Shown: piece by piece, positions 47,694 through 58,343 of the stretch
Numbering within the stretch: the first letter of the stretch is position 1
How the letters are laid out: the number at the start of each line of letters is the position of its first letter
DNA from: Mesocentrotus franciscanus
Taxonomy: Eukaryota; Echinodermata; Echinoidea; Camarodonta; Strongylocentrotidae
Direction of reading: 5' to 3'
Length of the DNA: 64,000 nucleotides
Assembly: GCA_037976565.1 (NCBI GenBank)
Contig: CP137672.1
Location: 23,405,134 to 23,469,133, forward strand
Notes under the pieces: generated by a model
Databases searched by the model: none
The model's input: the letters and a program-made list of their open reading frames with translations, nothing else
What the model was told of the DNA's origin: nothing
Made by a program: the position numbers and the translations under genes

Positions 47694-50600
47694 GTAGGTT
47701 TAGTTTATAGTTGTATTCGAAGAATCACAGTACTAGATCTGTTTCCAATTAATATAGTAGTTTTTGCATTATTTCAACCTATACATCTATCATCCCTTCC
47801 TCGAAATATATGTGAGTTAACTTACTCAGAGTTCTGTAAATTGCTGTTCAGAAAAGAGAAAAGAAAGAAAAAAAATCTTCAAAAGATAGTAGAAATTGAT
47901 GTTGCGATAAATAAATTCAGAAGATAAGCAAAGTCAATCACTATTCACCAACCACTTTTATTTTCATTTTTAGCTTTGTGTTGATTTTCAATAGTTCTTT
48001 TAGCCTAATGTTGGTGATACACTTTAAAAGTTTGTGAATTATTTTAGTAAATTCACATGTAACTGTGATCTATTTCTCTGGCTTCCTGTATCAAACAATT
48101 GATATGTTGCTGTTCTTCTCTGCAGGGATGGAATAGACCCTTTGTCTATGCTAGTCAAATACGAAGGAGGTGGTTCCAAGAGAAATGCCTTACTCAAATG
48201 GTGCCAGGCTAGGACACATGGCTATAAGGTAAGTTGATAGAATAGTTTGGATGATATCAAGATGACTTGCCCCTGGAACTATCACTCCTGTAAGCTACTT
48301 ATTGTCAACTACTCACTGGTCTACTAACCTTACCGCCCCCAATTAAAAAAAGCAATCACCATATCTATGGCTTGAAGTATTGTCTGAAGAACCACATGAA
48401 AGAAGGTTGACGTCTTGGAAAAAATGCAGGCATTAGGGCTTGTAATTCAAATTCTTGAGGGCAAGAGGGTTATTTTATATTAGAAAAAGGGACATTTAGA
48501 GTTCAGATTCAAGCCTATTCATCATACAAATTGTCAGTATTGATATATGATAATAACAAATTGGGATAATCATAAAGATTGTCATCATTGATCACTAAGA
48601 GTGATTCATCTTTATGGGATTAAAAAAAATTGAGTCTGATGTTGAACAATACTTTTTTATCCCTAGAATAGTAATTGTATCAACTGTAAGTATCCATGAT
48701 ATCAGCTTGTAGTATTAGCTTGGGATCTCTGTCAGGTTTCAGCCATTTAGGCTTTATAGAAGACTTATTTTTCTGACCTGTTCTGTCCTCAATCATTCTT
48801 TTTCGATCTGCTTTTTAAATGGTGTATAATAGCATAGAAACTATTAAAGTGGGATATGCTATTATGATATATAATGATAATAATAATAATAATAAAAATA
48901 GTAATATATGAGACTTGAAAGGTGCCACATCCACTTGAAATCAAATACTCAAGGCGCACTTGTGGAAAAAAAAGAAATCACATAAAAACATCTGCATTAC
49001 AAACAAAGGAACAGAAGTAAAATAGAACTTACAAAAATGACAGAACAATTAATTAAAACAGATATATTAACTAATGCTCCTCAAGAAGCTTGATTGAAGT
49101 ATCCTACATTATTCTCTTGTTTTTTAGGGTGTTGAAGTGACGAACTTCAGTAGCAGTTGGAACGATGGTCTTGCTTTCTGTGCTATCATACACAGCTACA
49201 TGCCTGACATGATACCCTGGAATGAGCTCAATAATCAAGACAAGGTAAACACTATTTATACCCATATTCCATTTGTCATTTGAGCTTGCGGTCAATACAA
49301 AACCTTTGAAGGGGAACTGAGCCAGTAATAGACTTAGTTTCTGTTGATTAGAGCTCTTTACTTTAGGAATGCTATTGTGAAAGGGAGATTTCCTTCTAAG
49401 ATTTTTTTTTTCTTTTTCAAATGAAGATCTTTTGGAGCTTTACAGATGAAAACCACTCTCTGCATATATTTTCCTTTCAATAAGAGATTTGTTTTTTTTT
49501 CTGTATAAGTTAGAAAGTTTTTATTTCATTTTTGGTTATTAAATGAAACTAGCGGCAATCTTTAACAAAGAGTTTTCCTTAACACAGATAGTCCCTAAAA
49601 GTAGTAAGAATAGTGAGAATGAAAATTACAATTTTAATCCTGATGACTGGTTTTCATATTTTTCCATTGTAGTTCATACTAGCCAAAATGCTTTACACAT
49701 TATGATTGTTTCCCTAATTACTTTCCTGCGCTTGCCAAGACTCATTTCAATGCCATCTTTAGGGTGTTTAATATAGAGTCAAGTAAATTAATTTATCAGC
49801 AGCTACATTTGCCTTATCGCGAACATAATCAGGTAAGCTAATTTCTGCGTGATTTCATACTCACTGGGTAGAGGCCTGTCTACAAATCCGTGGATTCCAC
49901 ACCTTTTTAGTCACATAATCCGTATTGCACTGGCACCCAAGCATGCTATGGATACGGACCACTCTATTATCTCAGCCCAGACATCTTGAAACTGTTTTTC
50001 CCTGTAGATGCTTTTAACCCCCCCCCCCATCCCCTTATTGAAAATGTATCTGTAGACTGATCTTTGGTAGGGGGAGATAGCACCAGTATTAATTAAAGCA
50101 CAATTTGAAACATATGAGGTCCTTGGGTAAATATGAATACAATCTACATGCCTAATCCCCCCAAATGCATCCAGGGTGTAAATAAGGAAATTTCCTTAGA
50201 TGTTACAATATTAGGTGTTTGATGCATGGTTTAATAAATTATTTGGTAAGAGGGCACATTGAGGATGTGAATACAAACTATGAAATCTTATTGGACCAGG
50301 GGAAACAAAATGATTACAATTTGCAATGGGCTACAGCGTGTGGGACTGCCCAGACACTACACCTACCCCGCCCCATGTAGGAAAGATTCCCCATCCCTCA
50401 TTTCAAAATCTAGATATGCCTCTTACTAGCAATTTCTAGTAGACTGAATGCAAGAAACCTCTGATGAGAATGTCCTCCGTGATTCAGTCTAATGACCTTC
50501 TTGTAATCCCTATGGGCTGCACCTCCTCTATCCCCTCATCTTCCTGTTCCTCTGTGAGATATCAATCTCTTTCCTTGATAGCTTCCATCTCTATTACCTC

Positions 50601-52909
50601 ACAGCTGCGTTGCTTTTCGGATAGTGTAATGTAGATGTGATGGCATGGAAGTGAGAGCTCAGAGTTTGGAAATGTTCATGTTTATTTCTGTTACAAATGT
50701 CCTTCATAGATATTTTTTGAAATCTTGTATTGCAGATTTCTTGTGTGTTCTCCACTAGCTCTCCACTAGCTCTCCACTATCCATCATACTTTCATTTTAT
50801 CATTCTCTAAATGTTTTCCAAAAGCTCCTGTTTTTTCCTGGAAAATTTAGATAGAATCTTAAAGCCCATCTGCACTAGTTTGGCCAGGAGGGATTAGACC
50901 TCCCAGCATAGTCACTGACAGGTGGTTATCTCATCAACTCAGCTCTCAATTAACATAAGAAAAAGAGGATCATGGGGGACCAACAGGCACCGCTTAGGCA
51001 TTATTTTCTATATAGAGGGAGCAAGTAGCTACACAAGTAGTGCAGTGGGGCTTTAAGGAAAGGAGAAGCTCAAAATTTGTAGATGTGCATGTCTATTTCT
51101 GTCCCAGTAGTCCTCAAGAAATGAGAACTGAGCTTTGATGAGATATTCTCATTCCAGGATTCCTGCAATGTGCATTTTAATCCCATCAGATCGGAATATC
51201 AAGGTTACATTTCCTTCTTTCATACAAATAATAGTTTCTCATCATTTTTCTCCTTCCAGAAAAGGAACTTTACTGTGGCCTTCGTAGCAGGAGAGTCGAT
51301 AGAGATATCATCCATTTTGGTAAGATGTAGTGCTTGTCAAGGCTGTTGGTTTGGGGATGATGTGTTTACCTTTGCCCCTTGATGCAGATACACAGCCATT
51401 AGTCTATGATCGATACTTAAGGGCAATCTGATTCTGATCTGACCCTGACAGAATGTTTCTTTGATGAACACAAACCATGAAAGAAATGGAGGAGTAAAAT
51501 TTTTAATGTAAACAAAATATATATATAAATCTTTAATTGAGAAACTAAGCATGTTTTGTACCATGGGACAATACTCCACTCCTTTGTACAGTCAAACCTG
51601 TCTATTAAAGTGACTCTGTCACATTGCCTCAGATTCTGAAACAAAATCCTGGATTTAGCTCATGCTGCAATCATAATTATAAACCTTTAGGTCAGTCAGG
51701 AATCCCATGACTTTTACAAGCCTGTCTGATTATCAAGATATTTATGATTGGAAATCAAAATTTCATTTTTCGTTTTCCTAACGGTTTTTATAACGCTACA
51801 GCCTATTGGGGGAAATGAGTATGGTAAAACCGGTCACTCAAAGATTTTTACTTATTTGAGGCACTTCATGATCATTTTGAAGTGCAATTTGTTTAGGGCT
51901 TCAATATTACACCATATCACAGACACTGATAACACGTAGAGCCATGCATCTTATATTTAACATTGTTAAACAATGGGTGGTATTCTCTTAAGTTAAGCCG
52001 GAACTAAGTCCAGACTAAACAAGAATTTTAGTTCACACTTCTATGGAATGCTAGGTGTCATCTTCTCCTTCAATATTCATGACAAAGATAATCTACCAAA
52101 GACTTTATTGAAATTCAGTTCATACTCATATTATCTTTTTCTTCCCATTTCATTGCAAAATTATTTTTTTGGACACTTTTCATCGCAGGATTAAAATAAT
52201 CTGTACAGGGAAAATGAGTTGGCAACAGGCACTCCATAAAAGTGTGAACTAGTTAAGCCGAGCTTAACTTAGTTCGCGCTATCGGAATACCACCCAATGC
52301 CTTTAAGGCCACCCAATGAAAAAAGTAAAAGTGGCACTGTAGACAGGTGGCCTTTCTAGACAGGTTCTACAACCCACATATCTCTCTTGAGGGAGACAAA
52401 ATGCATGGCTAATACAGACAGGTGGCCTTTATAGAGAGGTGGCCACTAAGACAGGTTTGACTGTATAAGAAATAAAACTTACAGTGTCTCATAAATAATC
52501 TATTTCTTGAGGTGGCACTCAAGATAGAGAGACATAAAGATCGAGAAAAGGAATATTTTCTATTATTTCATATACATTTAGAGAAAGTAGTCGAAGATGT
52601 TATCTAACATGCATAGATTAATTCAAGAGGTATATATATTTTCATGCATTTAGGCATAATAATATTTCCATTTTTAAGCTCATGACCTGTCCAAATAAAT
52701 CTGGAAATGTAAAAAGTATTGACAAATATATCTAGCCAACAGACAGAGTATAAGGTGCAAAAAAAGTGTAGATGAAATTTGAAGTTTACGGATTAATGTC
52801 TTTCTTCTTTCCTTGACAGGACATTGATGACATGGTGAGATTGGAAAGACCAGACTGGAAATCTGTCATGACCTATGTCACAGCGCTATACAAGCATTTT
52901 GAGACATAG
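45334..52909 (+). CDS. SPECC1L: Cytospin (SPECC1/SPECC1L) coiled-coil and CH-domain protein
   Basis: Five coding exons: 45334-47693, 48126-48228, 49128-49244, 51260-51319, 52820-52909. All are GT-AG and in phase, giving 909 aa. Residues ~22-60 are the first coiled coil ([17 protein letters not shown]). The cytospin signature [12 protein letters not shown] followed by [10 protein letters not shown] begins at residue 160. Long coiled coils follow to ~560, with [20 protein letters not shown] matching vertebrate cytospin. A Ser/Pro/Thr-rich, basic linker spans ~570-786. A CH domain spans ~790-909 ([49 protein letters not shown]) and ends FET-stop, as in vertebrates. Cytospins link actin and microtubules and act in cytokinesis, adhesion and cell migration. 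Human SPECC1L is ~1117 aa; this model lacks the far N-terminus, either truly or because upstream exons were not found. Confidence 0.92.
47694..48125. other. Cytospin intron 1 (between coding exons)
   Basis: 432 bp; no separate element seen. Confidence 0.85.
48126..48228 (+). CDS. SPECC1L: Cytospin coding exon 2 (start of CH domain)
   Basis: Acceptor CTCTGCAG, donor AAG|GTAAGTTG. 1 nt plus 34 codons, including [16 protein letters not shown] and [10 protein letters not shown]. Confidence 0.92.
48229..49127. other. Cytospin intron 2
   Basis: About 0.9 kb with an AAT microsatellite at ~48875-48905; no extra exon. Confidence 0.8.
49128..49244 (+). CDS. SPECC1L: Cytospin coding exon 3 (CH domain core)
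   Basis: Acceptor TTGTTTTTTAG, donor AAG|GTAAACAC. 39 codons with [20 protein letters not shown]. Confidence 0.93.
49245..51259. other. Cytospin intron 3
   Basis: 2.0 kb. Holds a TTAA MITE (50863-51052) and a poly-C run near 50021-50029. The 49543-49776 frame has no recognisable domain. Confidence 0.8.
50863..51052. mobile_element. TTAA-flanked MITE, family E (intronic)
   Basis: 190 bp. Left end AGCCCATCTGCACTAGTTTG; the right end reads AGCCCCACTGCACTACTTGT on the other strand. TTAA at 50859-50862 and 51053-51056. Confidence 0.7.
51260..51319 (+). CDS. SPECC1L: Cytospin coding exon 4 (CH domain)
   Basis: Acceptor TTCTCCTTCCAG, donor TTG|GTAAGATG. 20 codons, [20 protein letters not shown], matching the vertebrate RRNFMLAFQAAESVGI block. 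Confidence 0.92.
51587..52465. mobile_element. Composite element bounded by ACAGTCAAACCTGTCT ends
   Basis: TACAGTCAAACCTGTCTAT at the left and AAGACAGGTTTGACTGTA at the right. Internal GACAGGTGGCCTTTNTAGA copies near the right end resemble those in 26475-26582. It encloses the 51975-52295 foldback. Confidence 0.65.
51975..52295. mobile_element. Foldback MITE with GGGTGGTATTC ends, AAT flanks
   Basis: 321 bp. GGGTGGTATTCTCTTAAGTT...GCCGGAACTAAGT and, inverted, GGGTGGTATTCCGATAGCGC...GAACTAAGTTAAGC. AAT flanks both ends (51972-51974, 52296-52298), a likely 3-bp target duplication. Confidence 0.8.
52820..52909 (+). CDS. SPECC1L: Cytospin terminal coding exon (CH domain end)
   Basis: Acceptor TTTCCTTGACAG, 29 codons and TAG. 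It encodes [20 protein letters not shown] and ends KHFET. Its last ~55 nt are copied in the downstream 3' UTR array. Confidence 0.93.
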   Translation, partial: DIDDMVRLERPDWKSVMTYVTALYKHFET

Positions 52910-53355
52910 TCTCGCTGTAGATGAAAGGATCACCAATCTATCATGACAGTGCCACGTCACAGCATTATACAAGCACTTTGAGACATTTTCTTGCTGTGGA
53001 AGAAAGGATCACCAGTCTATGGTGACTATACAAGCACTTTGGGGTGTAGTCTTGCTGTGGAAGAAAGGATCACCAGTCTATCATGACAGTGTCACGTCAC
53101 AGCATTATACAAGCACTTTGATACATATTCTTGCTGTGGAAGAAAGGATCACCAGTCTTTCATGACAGTGCCACGTCACAGCATTATAATACAAGCACTT
53201 TGGGATGTAGTATTGCTGTGGAAGAAAGGATCACCAGTCTTTCATGACATTGTCACAGAATTCTACAACAACTTTGATACAAAGTCCTGCTGAAGCACAA
53301 AAGATCACCAGTTGATGAAGTTCATGATATTTATCACAGCATTATAGAAATGAAG
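52856..53355 (+). repeat. ~80-bp tandem array derived from the last cytospin coding exon
   Basis: Unit 0 is the end of the CDS plus its first 3' UTR bases. Units follow near 52937, 53016 (shortened), 53077, 53156, 53239 and 53313 (partial). Shared blocks: TCATGACAGTGCCACGTCAC, AGCATTATACAAGCACTTTG, then CTTGCTGTGGAAGAAAGGAT and CACCAGTCT. The coding version of the same text reads TCATGACCTATGTCACAGCG and CTATACAAGCATTTTGAGAC. Confidence 0.92.
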
Positions 53356-54684
53356 CTTTACATAAACAGAAAGTATCACTTGTTTGATATTCTACAATGT
53401 TTTTTTGACCAAATATCATAGCTAAAGACATTTCAATTTTTTCCAAAATCAAATTAGAGTTGTATCATATAGTGTGTTGGGCTTCATTGACAGTTTCTAT
53501 ACTGGCCATTTAACTGTCATTGGTAGAGATGGCAGTACACACGTAACTTTATGCCTCCGTAGCGTGAACTAACTACATTTTAAGAGCTGATAATATTCCA
53601 TGTACCGATTTTTGAATGCAATGCTATGGAAAAAAATTTGTGAAGTTTTCATTTCTAGTTTGATGTCATCACATTTATTTACAACTCAAACTTTCAGATC
53701 TGCTGGAATTAATTTGAATCAGGTAAAAGAAAGCAGCTTAGCAAATTGGCAATGAACAGAATGTTCTGTTTGTTCAGCAGTAGTTATAACAACTTTCTAA
53801 ATGATTTCATGATATAATTCAGATGGGTATCATTTAGAATAGGGTGATTAATGAGGATAAAATCTTGTCCTGATGGGCTTGTTTACACCCAGAGGATTCT
53901 CTGAATGAATCTCGGTATTATATGACACAAAATTTTGAAAATAAGGCGATTTCATTAATAATGTCCTGCATAACGCAAGTCTTTTATCCATTTTTTTATT
54001 CAACAGAAGTAGTAATTTTGTATCGGTGCTGGGAAAGTAAGCAAGCAAGCTAATGTTTCCTTTCCAGAAACAGAAAATGGTATTTCTGGGGATGAAGATA
54101 TATCGCCAATATTACAGCTGAATAGCAGAAAATGCATAATTATGCAGCCCTTTTCAGGGTATTTCTGTTTACTTGCACAACATATAACTATAGGCTGAAG
54201 TCTATTGAAATGGTTGCTGTGTGTGTGTAGTTTAAAAGACTGAAAGGTTACGTATTCATAGACTTTTAGATGGATTTTGTGTCTGAATAGCATTCCTGTT
54301 CTGCCCATCACCAACAAACAAAATTGAAAGAAATAGTATTCAATTTTCATGTTCGTTTTATTTATTTGCTGCACCGGGATTCACAACAAAACACTTTTTG
54401 TAAAAACATTGTTCATTTAATTGTTGCCTTTAAAGTGTGCATTAAGTTTGCTGGCATATTTTTTATGATTAACTATTATATGGTATATATTTTATTCATG
54501 TAATCATAGTTATGGATGGTTTAGGACTAGTACTTAGTCTGTGTTCGTTTTTATTTCCTTGTAAATGCACTTCCAAGATTGATGTTTATTCAGTATTTAT
54601 TTATATTTCAAGTATTACTCCGGTGTGTTGTGACGCCAAATATTATTATTTTTTTTTTAAAAACCTTACTATTCGAAGCAATCC

Positions 54685-54819
54685 AGGGCCTCGTACCACA
54701 CAGCTTAGCAATTGATCGCATGATTGATTTTTGTGATTGATTGCACATTGTGATCAATGCCATCAATCCCAAAAAGCAATCGTTCAATCTATTGCTATTA
54801 AGCTTTGTGTTATGGGGCC
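54685..54819. mobile_element. Small foldback element (GGGCC ends)
   Basis: GGGCCTCGTACCACACAGCT-TAGCAATTGATCG at the left is the imperfect inverse of CGTTCAATCTATTGCTATTA-AGCTTTGTGTTATGGGGCC at the right; ~135 bp. Confidence 0.7.
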
Positions 54820-54980
54820 AATAGCATTGCATATAAATGTTTCTGGATTAAACATTCAAAGGTATCCTCATACTCGTGTCATTTGAGAGTCTATGCTTGT
54901 ATAAAAGGTTATAAGTTTGAGGTAGAAAACATCTCCTTTTAAACATTATTTTAAATGTCTTACCAAATGCCTATCTTCCA

Positions 54981-55128
54981 GGGACCCGCTTCACAAAGCC
55001 TCTTTTCAATGACAAATGACAAAAATCAGTGACAATTCTGCTGATAACCAATCAGAAGCAAGGATTTCAGTAGCTTATAACAAAAACTGTCATTTGTCAC
55101 TGATGACAAGTTTTGTGAAATGGGGCCC
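54981..55128. mobile_element. Small foldback element (GGGCCC...TTCACAAA ends)
   Basis: GGGACCCGCTTCACAAAGCC...AATGACAAATGACA at the left, inverted as TGTCATTTGTCACTGATGAC...TTTTGTGAAATGGGGCCC at the right; ~148 bp. Confidence 0.75.
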
Positions 55129-55407
55129 AGATATTTTCCAGGATTTGTCATTCCGCTTTTAAGATATTTGCATTCCCTCTTTTTAAAATACTTGTTGATG
55201 CGATTCCATTTTGTGACAACGACGTTGTGACAAGCAACACATTCCTTTTCATGTCAAAATCCAATCTGTACTCTTTTATTATGATTGAATGAAATTAATA
55301 TGAATCCATTGTTAACATCGTCTGTGCAACATGACTATTTGGTCCTAGAAATAATATTGCAGATGTGTAGTGTTTGGCATTATACTCTTGGGGTTTGTAT
55401 TATCAGT

Positions 55408-55769
55408 CTCTAGATATGACATTCTGGCACTATACACATATTATGTTGGATCGGGAATTCTTGTACTGCTTATCAGTCTCTAGATAATAGATATGATATT
55501 CTGGCACTATACACATATGTTGGATCAAAGGTTTAGACAATGAATTCTGCACATAGAGACTGCTTAGGGTAGGGAAAGAAAAGCAGTCTTTACAGTAGGT
55601 GGTCTTTTTATACAGGTTTCTTTGACAAGTTTGTGTAGACATGATATTCTGGCACTATACACATATGTTGGATCAAGGGGTTTAGACAATAAACTATTCA
55701 CATAGAGACTGCTTAGGGTAGAAAAGAAAGGTAGGAGGTATTTTTATACAGGTTTCTTTGACAAGTTCC
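55408..55769 (+). repeat. Tandem duplication, two ~135-bp units plus a partial
   Basis: GATATTCTGGCACTATACAC-ATATGTTGGATCAA, CATAGAGACTGCTTAGGGTA and TTTTTATACAGGTTTCTTTG-ACAAGTT occur in the same order at 55489-55630 and 55638-55769; the first block also occurs at ~55418-55455. Confidence 0.85.
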
Positions 55770-56420
55770 CTAATGCAGACTTCTGTGAGAAACACTGTTC
55801 AAGGGGAATAGAAATAATGTGGTCTTTATAGACAGGTGGTATTGATATGTAGGTTGTCAATCTATACAGGTGATTGCTAAAGCTGGTTTGATTGTAGTAT
55901 GCATTATTTAAGTTATTGGTAGTGACAATTTTGATGACATATTTCAATATTTGAGGCTGCGCACTTCATCTGTTATCACAAACTATTGAACATAGCTTTA
56001 TTTAACAGTTAAGCAGCAATTCATATCAACTTCCAAATCTTTATCATTGAAACATTGCTGGCAACGATATTATATCTTGACTCATTTTATGTGATAAAAA
56101 GCAATATTTGTTCTGAAGCATTGCACTGCACTTGGTTAGTGAAGCAACTGTCTGCCTATGTATAATGTGTGTTCCAAACTTTCTGTGGTTAGAAAGCTGG
56201 TAGATTGAAGAAGATGGTTGCTTATTATCTGTGTGTGACATAGATTCGTAACGAATTAACAAATTCCTATGCAAACATTGCAAGTGTATTCCATTCACCG
56301 ACAACAGAGGGCAGACTTTGTCCAATTTTTGGTGATTTTTTCTGACATCAGCACAGTTATGGCCTTGTATAGGTGTTCTCTTTCCATTTATATGTGCGAG
56401 CGATGTATGATGCATCTTTG

Positions 56421-56491
<71 letters not shown>

Positions 56492-56497
56492 TTCTCT
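56421..56497 (+). repeat. (CT)n microsatellite
   Basis: Long CTCT run with a few TTTC breaks. Confidence 0.95.
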
Positions 56498-57868
56498 TTA
56501 GATGTAAAAACTGGGTGCTTACAAATTAGTTGTATGCTGCAGATTTTTTTTTTCCCACTTCAGTTGTCTGAAGTCACTGCCGGCTCTTGTTAAATCTATG
56601 TAATAGCTGATCTTTAGCATATCTTCCTTTTGGTTAATTTGGCTGAGTTATGAAAACAAATTTGTGAAGTATTACAGATATTTAAATCACTTATAGTCCT
56701 GTTGACAGTGGTTCGAACAGAGGTATAGAAGAAAAAGAAAGATAGATATGAAGCCATAAAGCTCAGGTCTGCTCGTTTTCTATGAAAATTGAATGTTGGC
56801 TCATTGTCATCTGTTTCAATATGTAAATTCTTGTAACCTGTAATACTTATTAAGTTTCCATTTATTATAATTGTTTATTTGACAAAGCTCTATGGCTGAA
56901 ATTGACTCAAATTCATTTTCCATTTTATTTTTACCCTTCCACAGGGTTCCTTTAGTATATGATATCACACATAAACATGTAAAGCAAATTCATATTATTC
57001 CAATGTTCCTATGTCTTTCCAACTAATTTATTCTAATTCCTATTTGAATAGTAACTACTGACTCTGATGTATAGATTTAAATGTTAAGTGTGGTAGATCT
57101 TTTAAAATAATTTACACATCTTAACATAATGCGATCACTGCGTAACTATTATGATACCATTTGTGAAGTTTATTAACAGATATTATTGCACTTTAAAAAG
57201 CACATCACATTTTCACTAATATATCTTCATGACACAAATTGAATTTTATTAATGTATGATAGTTTGACAATACAATTTGAATATAATGTGTATTCATATT
57301 TATATGTTATGATAGACGACTATTGACCTGAAAGCATATGATGTATTAAATTATCATATTTCTATCCAACATGTAGCCCGCTGTGTGTCAAAGAACATAT
57401 GAAAAAATTAAGCAAATATGGCGCTTGTTTATTTTCGAGGAGTTCAGATTGACTTTCGAGATATACTCAAACAAGAAATACAGTTTTGATCAGTGATTAA
57501 TATTATTTTGTAAACGTGCTAGATAACAGAACTTGATAGAGTTTTAAACAATGGTATTTCCAAATATCATGATCTGTAATTCATTCCAAACTTCCATTTG
57601 TGTTATGACCATATCTATATCTGTTACTTTGTTTGATATTACTTCTAATGTCTTATATTTTGGGGCATTCTTTTAGGTGCTTTTCTCTTTGACTGTGTAT
57701 CATCATGTGAGTTATCCTTTTTCTTATCGGCTGCAGGACTTAAAAAGAGTATTTATCCAAAATGGAACTGAAACCACATTTTGTAAAATAACATCCTCCA
57801 ACTATGGTATTGTAGTATATGCAAAAAACATTCTACTTGCTCTCTTCCCAAATGCATTTCAAATATGG

Positions 57869-57928
57869 TCTGTTGAGAGCCAGAAGGGTGTTACTCCTTT
57901 GATTAGAGCCCTTTTGTCTCCTATCAGG
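57869..57928 (+). repeat. Short hairpin repeat, copy 4
   Basis: TCTGTTGAGAGCCAGAAGGG-TGTTACTC pairs, less perfectly, with GATTAGAGCCCTTTTGTCTC-CTATCAGG. The left arm is nearly identical to copy 2. Confidence 0.65.
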
Positions 57929-58343
57929 TGATACAGTGAAAAGTAAACATATTTGCCTGATTAGGTATGCAAGGTATTTCATTGTGTGTACATTTTCTTT
58001 AAAACAGTGGTATTTGGAACCAGTATTATATTCACGTCATATTTCATTTGCGAAGTGGTGAATAGTTTACACCAAGCGGCTCATTGAAAAATTCACCTTC
58101 TCTATTTTTGTTTGTTTTAGCTGTACAATTTACTGGCATTTTTCCTCCTTTCTGAAAGCACAACTTTACAATTCAGGGTTACAGGTGTTTTGCTACGTTG
58201 TATATCTGTATTTAAAGTTTACCAGCGATTAACTTTGCCTGGAGAAGCTGTTCTTGAAAATTTAAACAATATGTGGATATAGTGGTGTGTTGCTCATTGT
58301 ATGCAAAAAACTATATGGAGTGATGATTCCATTTCAAAATAAA

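Larger units (their letters stand above)
51320..52819. other. Cytospin intron 4
   Basis: 1.5 kb, more than half occupied by two nested inverted-repeat elements (51587-52465 and 51975-52295). Confidence 0.8.
52910..58343 (+). promoter_or_regulatory. SPECC1L: Probable long cytospin 3' UTR; candidate poly(A) signal at 58338-58343
   Basis: No other gene is seen on the plus strand to the right. AATAAA at 58338-58343, followed by a T/G-rich stretch, is a plausible end; another AATAAA lies near 55686. The UTR would be up to ~5.4 kb. Includes two small foldbacks, a duplication and a CT tract listed separately. Extent is inference. Confidence 0.35.
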
